Below, in pieces: positions 34,601 to 43,097 of a stretch of 64,000 nt of DNA (its first letter is position 1; every line of letters starts with the position of its first letter). Origin of the DNA: UBA987 sp002292105 (GTDB lineage: Bacteria; Bacteroidota; Bacteroidia; NS11-12g; UBA9320); the NCBI GenBank assembly GCA_943846675.1, contig OX044357.1:2046001-2110000 (forward strand). The letters are read 5' to 3'. A program made the position numbers and the translations under genes. The notes beneath the pieces are model-generated. The model had not been told where the DNA came from. It saw nothing but the letters and a program-made list of their open reading frames with translations, and searched no databases.

Positions 34601-35463
34601 AGAATAGTATAATTTATCGAGGAAAAGCCTCAGTGACAGGCGGCAAATTTTCGTTTCAGTTTGTAGTGCCTAAAGACATATCATACAACTATGGATTTGG
34701 AAAGATATCCTATTTCGCCAAAAATGAAACAATTGATGCAACAGGTTTCGACACAACTATCGTTATAGGGGGCTCTAGTTCATCAAAGATTGAAGACAAT
34801 GAGGGCCCAAAAATAGACTTGTACCTGAACGACAAAAGTTGGGTATTTGGTGGAACCAGTAACCCAACACCATTAATAATATGTAATGTCTTCGATGTAA
34901 ACGGAATAAATACAGTTGGAAACGGAATTGGTCGAGATATCACTGCCATTATAGATGCCGGCACTCAAAATGAAAAAATTATTGTTTTAAACGAATATTA
35001 TGAAGCTAACTTAAACTCATATCAAGAAGGTACAATTGAGTATAAACTCGAAAAACTAAGTCCGGGAAGACATACGTTGCTAATTCGCGTTTGGGACGTA
35101 TATAATAATGCATCTGAGGACCATACAGAATTTCTTGTTGTTGGAAACGAAGTCCTATCAATAAACAATCTATTAAACTTTCCAAATCCATTTACTTCCA
35201 GTACTACATTCCATTTTGATCATAATAAATCTGGTCAAACTCTTAACGTATTAATACGCATAATAACACCAACTGGGCGTATTGTAAAAACCTTTGAAAC
35301 TACAGAGTTCCAATCAAATAGTCACTTCGACAAGATTGTTTGGAATGGAAAAGATGAATTTGGAGGTCAACTTGCTAGGGGTGTATATTTATACAAAATA
35401 TCTTTAAAAAGCGAAGATGGTCAATTTGCGGAGTCCACACAAAAACTGTATTTGGTCAAGTAG
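31657..35463 (+). CDS. porU: T9SS sortase PorU (C25 family peptidase)
   Basis: ATG at 31657 is preferred over a TTG at 31648; the product has 1,268 residues with a signal peptide (about 1-21). The gingipain-like C25 domain lies at about 510-895, with the catalytic His in N-Y-I-G-H-G-G (H776) and Cys in V-T-A-T-C-E-L-S (C810). The C-terminal domain (N-F-P-N-P-F ... G-R-G/A-R-G-V-Y-L-Y-K-I) is the PorU-type tail. PorU removes the sorting tail of T9SS cargo and attaches it at the cell surface. It stands alone, without porV beside it, between two metal clusters whose products carry T9SS tails. It could be the only copy in the genome or an extra one. Confidence 0.88.
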   Translation: MSRYFRYIIILTLLPFSTSFGQQNVYKKHLDWGKTPDGLDNFSDCGYKEIGNEVYAVFYDRIPITNALQRVKLRNSKYAIDLNSNEIRTRHITSQVDVLDQYVSYEKGKPILYISIFPYRVTDQNIVERLTDFQYHFFENPNTGKVEKQFKTTHENFESVLSKGSWYKFKINQEGIHKITGSQLGGLSFDIKNIEASSIKIYGHKGGMLPEIIMENRTNDLDEIPVEVVDNNANNRLDGDDYIRFYAQPSGKWEFVNGHYIFEQNVYTDESYVYLTFNGTNAKNIKVKASGEGLYSKKTIDYFYDVVHHERDEVNFIASGRLWFGNEFRVNSNQTFNHSFKEVKVSLPGIFTHRFAGRAIGVTSSLNITVNGQNSLLHNFSKVSGDYDETHSILKAKSDSFTLTGNTVEILYSYNNNGGEGNGWIDYYTLEVPVKLGLYGAQKIARSKEAVDFDIVTYQFDMNNSEYNVWDVTNFFDVSKQQLYSNQEGRACIIPTYNSPVIFVLFKDGQEILAEFVENVENQNLHVAKDYDFVIISHPEFLAESNRLAEFHQQEYEQKVFVVNSIEIYNEFSAGKLDPTAIRDFIRMIYRRGQKSGNSLQHVLLMGDGSYDFKNKLANNTNYIPTFQSRNSTNPTYSYSSDDYYAILDDSEGYYDEALKVEGLDIGIGRIPCMNITQAKTMVDKIIHYHDPTIFGDWQNKITLLGDDEDNGIHAFDSETAFNYVNQQEPVYNINKIYLDSYVQKSFGSGEKYPEVNLAITKAFEQGTLVFNYIGHGGPSGMASERVVTRDEIRNWDNYDRLALMVTATCELSRFDDPSVDSPGELMLFNNNGGAIALVTTMRLVYISLNRQISARIWDDNIVKLNGGVQYLGETFINSKNRSSQAVNLRNFSLLGDPAMKLAIPEHQVVTTKISSSLNDSINIDTLNAFSRIKISGEIQKLDGTFDPTFNGVVTSTVYDKFFEYQTLVNDEQSIVVPFKLQNSIIYRGKASVTGGKFSFQFVVPKDISYNYGFGKISYFAKNETIDATGFDTTIVIGGSSSSKIEDNEGPKIDLYLNDKSWVFGGTSNPTPLIICNVFDVNGINTVGNGIGRDITAIIDAGTQNEKIIVLNEYYEANLNSYQEGTIEYKLEKLSPGRHTLLIRVWDVYNNASEDHTEFLVVGNEVLSINNLLNFPNPFTSSTTFHFDHNKSGQTLNVLIRIITPTGRIVKTFETTEFQSNSHFDKIVWNGKDEFGGQLARGVYLYKISLKSEDGQFAESTQKLYLVK

Positions 35464-35985
35464 GACAACCTATATCATCTATAGAGAACTATGATTTGTA
35501 GTTATCTATTCTTGATTCATATTAGTTCGTTTTTCCAAGCTCACAAAGTGATATATAATACAGTTCAGTGTTCTAGTTTTCACCCTGAAATTTAATATCA
35601 ATATTGGCTCTTTGCCTCAATTAACTCTTAACTAATACTGTTTATCCTAATGGAAATCAAAATTATTTTCATTACAAATAGTGTCAGTTAAATATAATTA
35701 CTAAAGCTTTTAACATTTGTAGTCATTGGCTATTTCGAGAGTTACTCTTCATAGGTCTATAGAATAGAAATATTTTAGCTTATGTTATAAAACTTGAATG
35801 TACATTTTATCAGCATGGTTAATTACTTGGTCGCTGTCGCTAATTGTGTAACCTAAGATGTTAACTGAATACTTGGTGATGTCTCATTCACCCTTAATTT
35901 GTGGATTATCTTACCCAATTTGATTGTAATCGCTCACTCAAAAAACCTATTGGCATATTTGACTCATTTTGGTTTTATGCCCACT
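35464..35985. other. Intergenic region downstream of porU
   Basis: No gene, RNA or clear terminator hairpin was recognised in this A+T-rich interval between porU and the mer-like genes. A minus-strand frame at 35986-36144, overlapping the next gene, is Cys-rich but not convincing. Confidence 0.4.
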
Positions 35986-36124
35986 TTAAGCACCCTCACT
36001 GTTTGTTTCACACAAACTTGAGCATTTTTTAAAACATATATTAGTAGGATTTTTCTGACCACATCCCCAGAAACTATAAGAAGCAAGCCAATAGGATTTA
36101 TATATTTTTTCAGCTCGAATGTTA

Positions 36125-36343
36125 TTAACAACACCAATTTCCATTTTTCTGTATTGGTGGACAAGGTATTGTACCGTACGAGCAGAATACACAGCAATCT
36201 CCTGAAAGAGGACTGATTACCTCGTTACAAGATTTACATTCATAGAAAAATTGACACGCATCAGTAGGCATTGTTTCATTCTCTCTGTGCCCGCATTTCG
36301 GACAGGTAATTATCGTCTGAAGTTCTATCACATTAGTTTCCAT
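36125..36343 (-). CDS. GDCCVxC-domain small protein
   Basis: The 72-residue protein is rich in cysteine: T-C-P-K-C-G (C14, C17), C30, C36-x-x-C39, the signature S-G-D-C-C-V-F-C-S-Y-G (C50, C51, C54), C-P-P-I-Q, and a final W-C-C. This is the GDCCVxC family, members of which often follow merT in Bacteroidota and are sometimes selenoproteins; here all positions are Cys codons. It probably binds mercury or another soft metal in the cytoplasm. Its start overlaps the end of the MerT-MerP gene by 11 bp. Confidence 0.85.
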   Translation of the reverse strand: METNVIELQTIITCPKCGHRENETMPTDACQFFYECKSCNEVISPLSGDCCVFCSYGTIPCPPIQKNGNWCC

Positions 36344-36884
36344 ATTTATTGGATCTAGTTATTTGATAACCTGTTTTTTGTTCAATAGTCTCTATGAGTA
36401 AATTCGACTCAACGCGTGTTCTATCAAACCATATTGGGGTGCTTACCTCAGCGAATGAAGCATTCGTTCCAAATACACAATCAATGTTTTGGACAGACTG
36501 AACGATGTGTAGCTCACAGCTTTCACAAGTCATTCCATTGATTGATAATTCGATTTTGGAATTTGCTTCTTGGAAATTCCATGATTCGGTATTTTTCGGT
36601 TGAAATTTCGCTAAGATAAACGGAAATAAAAAAAACAATACCGTGAGAAACGTGACGCCCCACAAGAATGTTTTGGAAACCAGTAAAGACTTTTTAGTTT
36701 CAACCTCACAACCATAATCATCCTTAACAGCGTTTGGTTGCTTATATGCCTCCCAGAATGCCATACCAAGCGAGACGATAGAAATTCCAATCAAATAAGG
36801 TCTTGCGTTCGAAAGCCACGACAATGAACTTAAGGCACTTCCTGTGCCAGTAACAAGAACTAACAAGGGACCCACACAGCACAT
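36333..36884 (-). CDS. MerT-MerP fusion, 5' end apparently damaged
   Basis: The product joins a MerT-like mercuric transporter to a MerP-like HMA domain. From the ATG at 36884 it is 183 residues: M-C-C-V-G-P-L-L (MerT Cys pair), two further membrane helices (about 20-40 and 75-95), then I-N-G-M-T-C-E-S-C-E-L (MerP site, about 120). In frame upstream the sequence still reads F-T-L-A-A-I-A-G-S, which is normal for MerT, but a TAA at 36921-36923 stops it after 12 codons and no ATG, GTG or TTG is in that stretch. So the first helix is cut and the protein may not work, unless an unusual start is used. Confidence 0.7.
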   Translation of the reverse strand: MCCVGPLLVLVTGTGSALSSLSWLSNARPYLIGISIVSLGMAFWEAYKQPNAVKDDYGCEVETKKSLLVSKTFLWGVTFLTVLFFLFPFILAKFQPKNTESWNFQEANSKIELSINGMTCESCELHIVQSVQNIDCVFGTNASFAEVSTPIWFDRTRVESNLLIETIEQKTGYQITRSNKYGN

Positions 36885-36956
36885 CGAACCTGCTATCGCT
36901 GCAAGGGTAAAATAAGCACGTTACCTACCTAACTAAAGTGCCTCCTATCTCAAAAC

Positions 36957-37610
36957 CTATTCAACTTCAATGTAATACTTGACAAGTTGCTGTTCTTCAT
37001 ATATGCACCTACTTTTGACCGCTGCAATATTGGCATCTTGTCTCAGTACCTCACCGATACCATTAACCCAGTAATGTCGGAAAGACAATATAGAGTCGCA
37101 AACAGTAAATCGTGTCAAATCAGTCATTTTGTAATTTACTTGACTTATTACCCCATTGTAAGTGCCTGCAGGAGTTGTTATTCTGTCGTTAACAAAACCA
37201 GAAACTAACTGATGTTCAAATTTTTGCGTGTAATCAAAAAACCGATACGTGGTTCGATAAGGATCCTTACTAAAACTGTATATAATTCCTTTGCCCCGTT
37301 CTATTATAAAAATTGAAGAATCTCTCAAAAACCTTTTAGCTCTGTTACCGTGATATGTCCCGTCAAGTTGAACGTAGCTGATGTTATCAATAGAGGTATC
37401 TCCAATGACATAAACGCTGTCTCGAATATGAAGTGAATGGGAATTACCTAAACGGTCATATTCGACCCAATCGTATACCCACCAACTTCCAACCGTATTG
37501 ATAATAGTTGGTCTGTTTAGGCCTGGGGGTTTTTCTTTAATTAATACATCCTTTTTACAGGAATTAATTACACAAATCATGATAATAATTAAAGGTAGCT
37601 TGGTCTTCAT
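36957..37610 (-). CDS. Hypothetical lipoprotein
   Basis: A 217-residue lipoprotein with lipobox V-I-N-S-C (C18) followed by K-K-D. The mature part is beta-rich, with G-S-W-W-V-Y-D-W-V-E-Y, Y-R-F-F-D-Y and T-P-A-G-T-Y-N-G, resembling secreted or outer-membrane-attached proteins of unknown function in Bacteroidota. No metal motif is evident. It lies 72 bp upstream of the MerT-MerP fragment on the same strand, with repeat copy B on its other side. Confidence 0.6.
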   Translation of the reverse strand: MKTKLPLIIIMICVINSCKKDVLIKEKPPGLNRPTIINTVGSWWVYDWVEYDRLGNSHSLHIRDSVYVIGDTSIDNISYVQLDGTYHGNRAKRFLRDSSIFIIERGKGIIYSFSKDPYRTTYRFFDYTQKFEHQLVSGFVNDRITTPAGTYNGVISQVNYKMTDLTRFTVCDSILSFRHYWVNGIGEVLRQDANIAAVKSRCIYEEQQLVKYYIEVE

Positions 37611-37700
37611 TGCTTCTTATAGTCTTAAACGGATGTTAGACAAAATTAGTATTCAGCATTTCCCGTTGTCATCAGTAATAATAAATTAGTTAACCTGGCA

Positions 37701-37964
37701 GCACCTATGGCGTGAAACAATTACAATACCTAACCAATACTGCCAGTGAATGATTTAAGGCATTTAATAACAACACTTTGAGTCTTACGGTTTTTCAGAG
37801 GTTACCCTTAAGTAAAAACTGAAGGGTTGGTCTGTTGCCAAAAATATTGAATGGACCGTTAAACAGTAAGAACGAAGTTTGATAAAAGGCTACTTCCTTC
37901 TACTCCATGTTATTAGCTAAACGAAATTCCCTTGCCGTACCAAGCTGTTTTTTTGTGCCTAAAT
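37701..37964. repeat. Dispersed intergenic repeat, copy B
   Basis: The gene-free interval 37611-38096 contains a 264-bp copy of the family, about three-quarters identical by eye to copy D at 55180. Shared stretches include CAATACCTAACCA, TGAATGATTTA, CAACACTTTG, TTAGCTAAACGAAATTCCC and GTACCAAG. On the minus strand both copies keep parts of the same frame (G-T-A-R-E-F-R-L-A, then Y-Q/R-T-S-F) broken by stops. The rest of the interval (37965-38096) shows nothing recognisable. Confidence 0.75.
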
Positions 37965-38096
37965 TTTCCTGCCATTTCACAGGATTCATATTCGTCAAGT
38001 GACGGATGGCCGTTCTCCAGATAGCTGTCGGGACTGCACTTCTCTACCCCCCTTAACATTTGTGTTTCAAGTTGTCTCAGTAATTGTGATTTTCAT

Positions 38097-38609
38097 ATGA
38101 TACAACAATCAGTATATTTGTTTAAAGTGTTGAGACTGAAAAAGGCTATAATCTCTTGTTTGCTCGTATTAACCTATTCAATTGGGTTTACGCATAACCT
38201 AGTGCCTCATTGTTCTGGAGAAATTGACCATGTCGACGTCCTTTCTGAAGATGTTCACCATCACAATCACCATGAGCACAACGACAAAGACGCTTCTGAC
38301 CACAATCATGTAGTTCACAATAATCATTTCGACTCTAATTATGTCGATTTAGTAATATGTCTACTGGAAGATGTTGGGCAAGAAGCTGAACATTGTGGAC
38401 AGGAACATTGCTTTGTTATTAGTTCTAAAGTTTTATCCTTAAAGAACTTACCTAGTACTCAACTCACATACGTTTTATCTAGTTTATTTCAGAACATAAC
38501 TGAGCTGGAATCGCCTAGCCATTATGATGTTGAGATTTGTTGCAACTATCTTTCTCCTCCCCTTGAAAGATCTCCTCATAGAGGGCCTCCGTTTACTTTA
38601 TTAAGTTAA
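38097..38609 (+). CDS. His-rich exported protein upstream of the RND pump
   Basis: A 170-residue protein with a hydrophobic signal segment (about 15-32), a metal-chelating stretch between about 52 and 80 made of repeated His, Asp and Asn (H-H-H-N-H-H-E-H-N-D, then D-H-N-H-V-V-H-N-N-H), C-G-Q-E-H-C, and the tail P-P-L-E-R-S-P-H-R-G-P-P. Small proteins with this tail commonly precede CzcA/CusA genes in Bacteroidota. It is probably a periplasmic buffer or sensor for divalent metals such as zinc, cadmium or copper. It starts the second efflux module. Confidence 0.75.
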   Translation: MIQQSVYLFKVLRLKKAIISCLLVLTYSIGFTHNLVPHCSGEIDHVDVLSEDVHHHNHHEHNDKDASDHNHVVHNNHFDSNYVDLVICLLEDVGQEAEHCGQEHCFVISSKVLSLKNLPSTQLTYVLSSLFQNITELESPSHYDVEICCNYLSPPLERSPHRGPPFTLLS

Positions 38610-38710
38610 AATCTTCACCTTCTCGGGTGATTCTTTTCGTTTCTCTTAGCGCATCAATTACTTGATACGTTTGAAACTTTTTTTAATTTATTAATAGTAA
38701 ATAAGTAATC

Positions 38711-41700
38711 ATGATTGATAAAATCATTTTATTTTCCATAAATAACAAGTTTTTAATTGGCTTGCTCACATTAGCCCTTATCGTCGGGGGAATCTGGAGC
38801 ATGACCAGAGTTCCTCTGGATGCCGTACCAGATATTACCAATAACCAAGTACAGGTTATTACACAAGCACCTAATTTGGGGACTGAAGACATCGAACAAT
38901 TCGTTACTTATCCAGTTGAATTGGCTATGGCCAATCTGCCTGGGGTAACAGAAATTCGCTCCATTTCCCGTTTCGGGTTATCAGTAGTAACCATCGTATT
39001 TGAAGACGATATGGGCACCTACCTACCAAGACAGTTGGTGGCAGAAAAACTCACAGAAGTAAAGGAAGAAATACCTAAAGGTTTTGGTGAACCGTCAATG
39101 GGGCCAATCTCTACAGGTTTAGGGGAAATCTATCAATACACATTAAAAGTAGATTCCGCTCATCGCGACCTTTATTCATCATCCGACCTGCGAACAATGC
39201 AAGATTGGATTGTCAGCAGACAAATGGCAATGGTTCCAGGTGTTGTTGAAATAAATGCTATCGGTGGTAAAATCAAACAATATGAAGTTGCTATTTCGCC
39301 TGATGAGTTAAAGGCTATTGGTCTTACCATAGTTGACGTATTTAAAGCACTCGAAGTCAATAACCAAAACACTGGTGGAGCCTACATCGAAAAAGATCAT
39401 TATGCCAATTTTATTAGGGGTGAAGGGTTAGCACGAAGTATTCAGGATATTGAAAATATAGTGATTAAGAATGTTAATGGTTTACCAGTTAGCATAAAAG
39501 ATGTAGCAAAGGTTCAATTTGGCTCCGCTGTAAGGTACGGTGCTTTGACACAAGATGGTGAAGGTGAAGTAGTTGGTGGCCTAGTAATGATGCTAAAAGG
39601 AGCTAACTCCAATGATGTCATTGAACGAGTAAAAGAAAGAATGACTGACATTCAGAAATCACTTCCTGAGGGTGTGATTATTGAACCCCTATTAGACCGA
39701 AGTAAGCTTATCGCCAAAACGACAGGAACGGTTGCAACCAATCTCCTAGAAGGAGCCTTGATTGTGATTTTCATCCTAGTATTTCTGCTCGGTAACTGGC
39801 GTGGAGGTTTAGTTGTTGCGTCAACTATCCCATTATCCTTATTGTTCGCATTTATTCTTATGCACGTCTTTGGTGTTTGGGCTAACCTTATGAGCCTAGG
39901 AGCAATTGATTTTGGGATCATAATTGACGGGGCGGTAATCATTGTTGAAAGCACCGTATTTATGCTGCACGAGAAAGTATTGAAAAAGCAAAAAATCACA
40001 GGAAAAATAAGAGATGAAGTGGCTTATAGATCGTCGAGTAAAATGATGAATTCTGCCTTTTTCGGTCAGCTCATTATCTTAATTGTCTTTATCCCAATAC
40101 TAGCACTAGAAGGTGTAGAAGGCAAAATGTTCAAGCCAATGGCACTTACTTTCATGTTTGCTATGATTGGCGTAATGATTCTTTGTTTAACCTATGTTCC
40201 CATGATGTCGGCATGGTTTATCCGCTCAGGAACTAGAAATAAATCATCCTGGGGAGATCGGTTTGTAATCTGGTTAGAAAACATCTACGAACCGATTTTG
40301 GGGAAAGCACTCAAAAAAGGAAAATGGATTTTAGCTTCTGCTATAGTGCTACTTGGATTAGCTGGATTCACATTTTCTCGAATGGGAGGCGAATTTGTTC
40401 CCCAGCTCGATGAGGGAGACATAGCCTTTCATGCAATTTTGAAACCTGGGAGTTCCTTGACAGAGATGATTAATACCACCACAAAAATTGAAGGTGTAGT
40501 CAAGGAAAAATTTCCAGAGGTTCAAAAGATTGTCAGTAGAATTGGAGTCGCAGAAATTCCCACGGACCCTATGCCAATGGACTTGGCAGACATCTTTGTG
40601 ATTTTAGCTCCAAAAGATGAATGGGTGACAACTGATTCAAAAGAAGAATTAGTGGAGATGATGAAAGCTGAACTGGAAAAAATACCAGGCGTGAATTATG
40701 AATTTACCCAACCTATTGAAATGCGCTTTAATGAATTGCTTGAAGGTGTTCGAGAGGATATTGCAATAAAGCTATACGGAGAGGACATTAACATGCTTGC
40801 CACTAAAGCAGAAGAAATTTCTAAAATAATTGCTGGTACAAAAGGAATTGGTGATATGCGAGTAGAGGCAACAACTGGACTTCCTCAAATGACGGTGCAG
40901 TACAACCGGCACAAACTGGCACAGTATGGAATAAATGTGACAGACGTGAATACGGTCATTCAATCTGCGTTTGCAGGTGGCAAGGCAGGAGTTATTTTTG
41001 AAGGGGAAAAACGCTTTGATCTCGTAGTTCGTTTAGACGAAAAGCACCGAAAAAGCATAGATGACCTCAAAAATCTTTATGTGAATTTACCAAATGGTTT
41101 GCAAATTCCGCTTAAAGAGGTTGCCCACGTTAGTTATCAACCTGGGCCGATGCAGATTAGCAGGGATAACACCAACCGTAGAACTTATGTGGGTATTAAT
41201 GTTAGAGGACGTGATATAAAATCATTGGTAGAAGAAATTGAGCAAAAGCTAGATGCACAGCTCGAACTACCACCAGGTTATTATATCCGATATGGCGGAG
41301 CATTTGAGAACCTGAAAAGAGCGAGTGAACAGTTAAAAATAGTCGTTCCCATTGCATTAGCGCTAATATTTATACTCATTTTCTTTGCTTTAAAATCTTT
41401 TAAACAATCCATGATGATATACATGGCCATTCCTCTCGCAGCAATTGGGGGCATATTCTCCTTATGGCTACGGGGCATGCCATTCAGTATCTCAGCAGGC
41501 GTTGGCTTTATTGTGCTGTTTGGCGTAGCCGTATTAAATGGTTTGGTGCTAATAAGCGGGTGGAATGAATTAAAAGAAGAAGGCGTGACTGATCTGAACG
41601 AGCGAATCCGACTTGGAGCTAGACGTAGAATAAGACCTATCTTACTTACAGCTTTAACGGATGTATTGGGCTTTTTACCGATGGCAATATCCACTTCAGC

Positions 41701-43081
41701 TGGAGCTGAAGTACAACAACCACTAGCTACGGTAGTCATTGGTGGAATGATTAGCGCAACCCTCTTAACCTTGTTTGTGTTGCCAATTCTATACAAATGG
41801 GTTGAAAACAGGAGTGCTAGATTGATTGTTCCTAAACCGATTACAGTGTTGCTACTCATAGGTGGTCTTACGTTGTTTTCACCAGGTGAACTCACAGCAC
41901 AAAATGTAAACGAAAAAACATTAACGACATTAGAGGAAGCAATTAGTATTGGGCTTAATGGTAATGGAAATGTTCAGGTTGCTAGAACAAACATTGAACT
42001 GCAAGAACAAGGTGAGAAATCTGCTTATAACTTTAGCAAAACCAATTTTGGCATTCAATTTGGACAGTACAATAGTTTTGAAAATGACTTTGCTTTTGAG
42101 CTGAACCAAAGCTTTGAATTTCCAACTGTTTATTCCTCACAACGAAATCTTGCTAAGGAAAAAATAGAAGGAAGTCAAATGCAACTTTCTATTACAGAAA
42201 ATGACCTCAAACGTTTGATTCGCTCAAGTTGGTATCAACTAGCTTACCTGAAAGAAAAGGAAGGTATTCTGTTGTACCAAGATACTATTTATAGCAGGTT
42301 TCTACGTGCAGCAACAATAAGATACGAAATAGAGGCGACCAGCTATTTGGAAAAAGTAGCAGCTCAAACCAGAGCAATGAATATTCAAAATGAGTTGAAA
42401 ATCATTGAATCAGACATTAATATTCAGGAAAAACAGCTTCGAATATTACTCAATGATACCACAGGCCTGCGTTTTTTGCCCGCGAATTTGGAGGAAAGAA
42501 CATTGGACAGTAAGTACGATTCTGCACAATTATCTGGTAATCCTATGTTGGCATACGCCAAACAGCAGATTAACATTGCCAATGCTGAAAAAGCTGTGCA
42601 AACAGCCAAGATGCTTCCTGACTTATCTGTTGGTTATTTCAACTTGTCTCAAATAGGCAACCTGACGGCCAGTGGTGATGTTGCCGGAGCCTCTAATCGC
42701 TTTACAGGTGTTCAGGCAGGCATATCTATTCCATTGTTTTATGGCTCTTATAAATCAGGTATTAAATCCGCCAAGTTAAGAGAGACAATAGCACAAACTA
42801 ATGCCGAGTATAACAATAATGTGCTTCAAGGTCAATATGAACAACAGATGTTGAAAGTGCTGAAGTATAAGGGCAGTTTGACTTATTATAGAAACGATGC
42901 TCTTTTTCAGGCAAAGTTAATCATCGACAATGCGCAACGGAGTTTTGAAAACGGAGCCATTGATTATGTGGAATATTTCCAAAATATAAACAAAGGATTG
43001 GAGCTAAAATTCAATTACATCAACACATTAAACGGGTACAATCAGGCTATAATTAGCCTAGAATACCTTATTGGTCAATAA
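38711..43081 (+). CDS. RND metal pump fused to a TolC-like outer membrane channel
   Basis: A 1,456-residue fusion. Residues 1-1,040 are a CusA/CzcA heavy-metal RND pump with the TM4 motif L-G-A-I-D-F-G-I-I-I-D-G-A-V-I-I-V-E and R-R-R-I-R-P-I-L-L-T-A-L-T. After a hydrophobic stretch that looks like an embedded signal peptide (about 1,048-1,064, ending E-L-T-A-Q), residues about 1,070-1,456 form a TolC-like protein. Such fusions are known in Bacteroidota; cleavage after the inner signal would free the channel. The D-x-D/E ion-site residues and neighbouring Zn/Cd ATPase favour divalent metals. The adaptor gene follows 16 bp downstream. Confidence 0.92.
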   Translation: MIDKIILFSINNKFLIGLLTLALIVGGIWSMTRVPLDAVPDITNNQVQVITQAPNLGTEDIEQFVTYPVELAMANLPGVTEIRSISRFGLSVVTIVFEDDMGTYLPRQLVAEKLTEVKEEIPKGFGEPSMGPISTGLGEIYQYTLKVDSAHRDLYSSSDLRTMQDWIVSRQMAMVPGVVEINAIGGKIKQYEVAISPDELKAIGLTIVDVFKALEVNNQNTGGAYIEKDHYANFIRGEGLARSIQDIENIVIKNVNGLPVSIKDVAKVQFGSAVRYGALTQDGEGEVVGGLVMMLKGANSNDVIERVKERMTDIQKSLPEGVIIEPLLDRSKLIAKTTGTVATNLLEGALIVIFILVFLLGNWRGGLVVASTIPLSLLFAFILMHVFGVWANLMSLGAIDFGIIIDGAVIIVESTVFMLHEKVLKKQKITGKIRDEVAYRSSSKMMNSAFFGQLIILIVFIPILALEGVEGKMFKPMALTFMFAMIGVMILCLTYVPMMSAWFIRSGTRNKSSWGDRFVIWLENIYEPILGKALKKGKWILASAIVLLGLAGFTFSRMGGEFVPQLDEGDIAFHAILKPGSSLTEMINTTTKIEGVVKEKFPEVQKIVSRIGVAEIPTDPMPMDLADIFVILAPKDEWVTTDSKEELVEMMKAELEKIPGVNYEFTQPIEMRFNELLEGVREDIAIKLYGEDINMLATKAEEISKIIAGTKGIGDMRVEATTGLPQMTVQYNRHKLAQYGINVTDVNTVIQSAFAGGKAGVIFEGEKRFDLVVRLDEKHRKSIDDLKNLYVNLPNGLQIPLKEVAHVSYQPGPMQISRDNTNRRTYVGINVRGRDIKSLVEEIEQKLDAQLELPPGYYIRYGGAFENLKRASEQLKIVVPIALALIFILIFFALKSFKQSMMIYMAIPLAAIGGIFSLWLRGMPFSISAGVGFIVLFGVAVLNGLVLISGWNELKEEGVTDLNERIRLGARRRIRPILLTALTDVLGFLPMAISTSAGAEVQQPLATVVIGGMISATLLTLFVLPILYKWVENRSARLIVPKPITVLLLIGGLTLFSPGELTAQNVNEKTLTTLEEAISIGLNGNGNVQVARTNIELQEQGEKSAYNFSKTNFGIQFGQYNSFENDFAFELNQSFEFPTVYSSQRNLAKEKIEGSQMQLSITENDLKRLIRSSWYQLAYLKEKEGILLYQDTIYSRFLRAATIRYEIEATSYLEKVAAQTRAMNIQNELKIIESDINIQEKQLRILLNDTTGLRFLPANLEERTLDSKYDSAQLSGNPMLAYAKQQINIANAEKAVQTAKMLPDLSVGYFNLSQIGNLTASGDVAGASNRFTGVQAGISIPLFYGSYKSGIKSAKLRETIAQTNAEYNNNVLQGQYEQQMLKVLKYKGSLTYYRNDALFQAKLIIDNAQRSFENGAIDYVEYFQNINKGLELKFNYINTLNGYNQAIISLEYLIGQ

Positions 43082-43097
43082 TTTTAAAATTAAAAAA

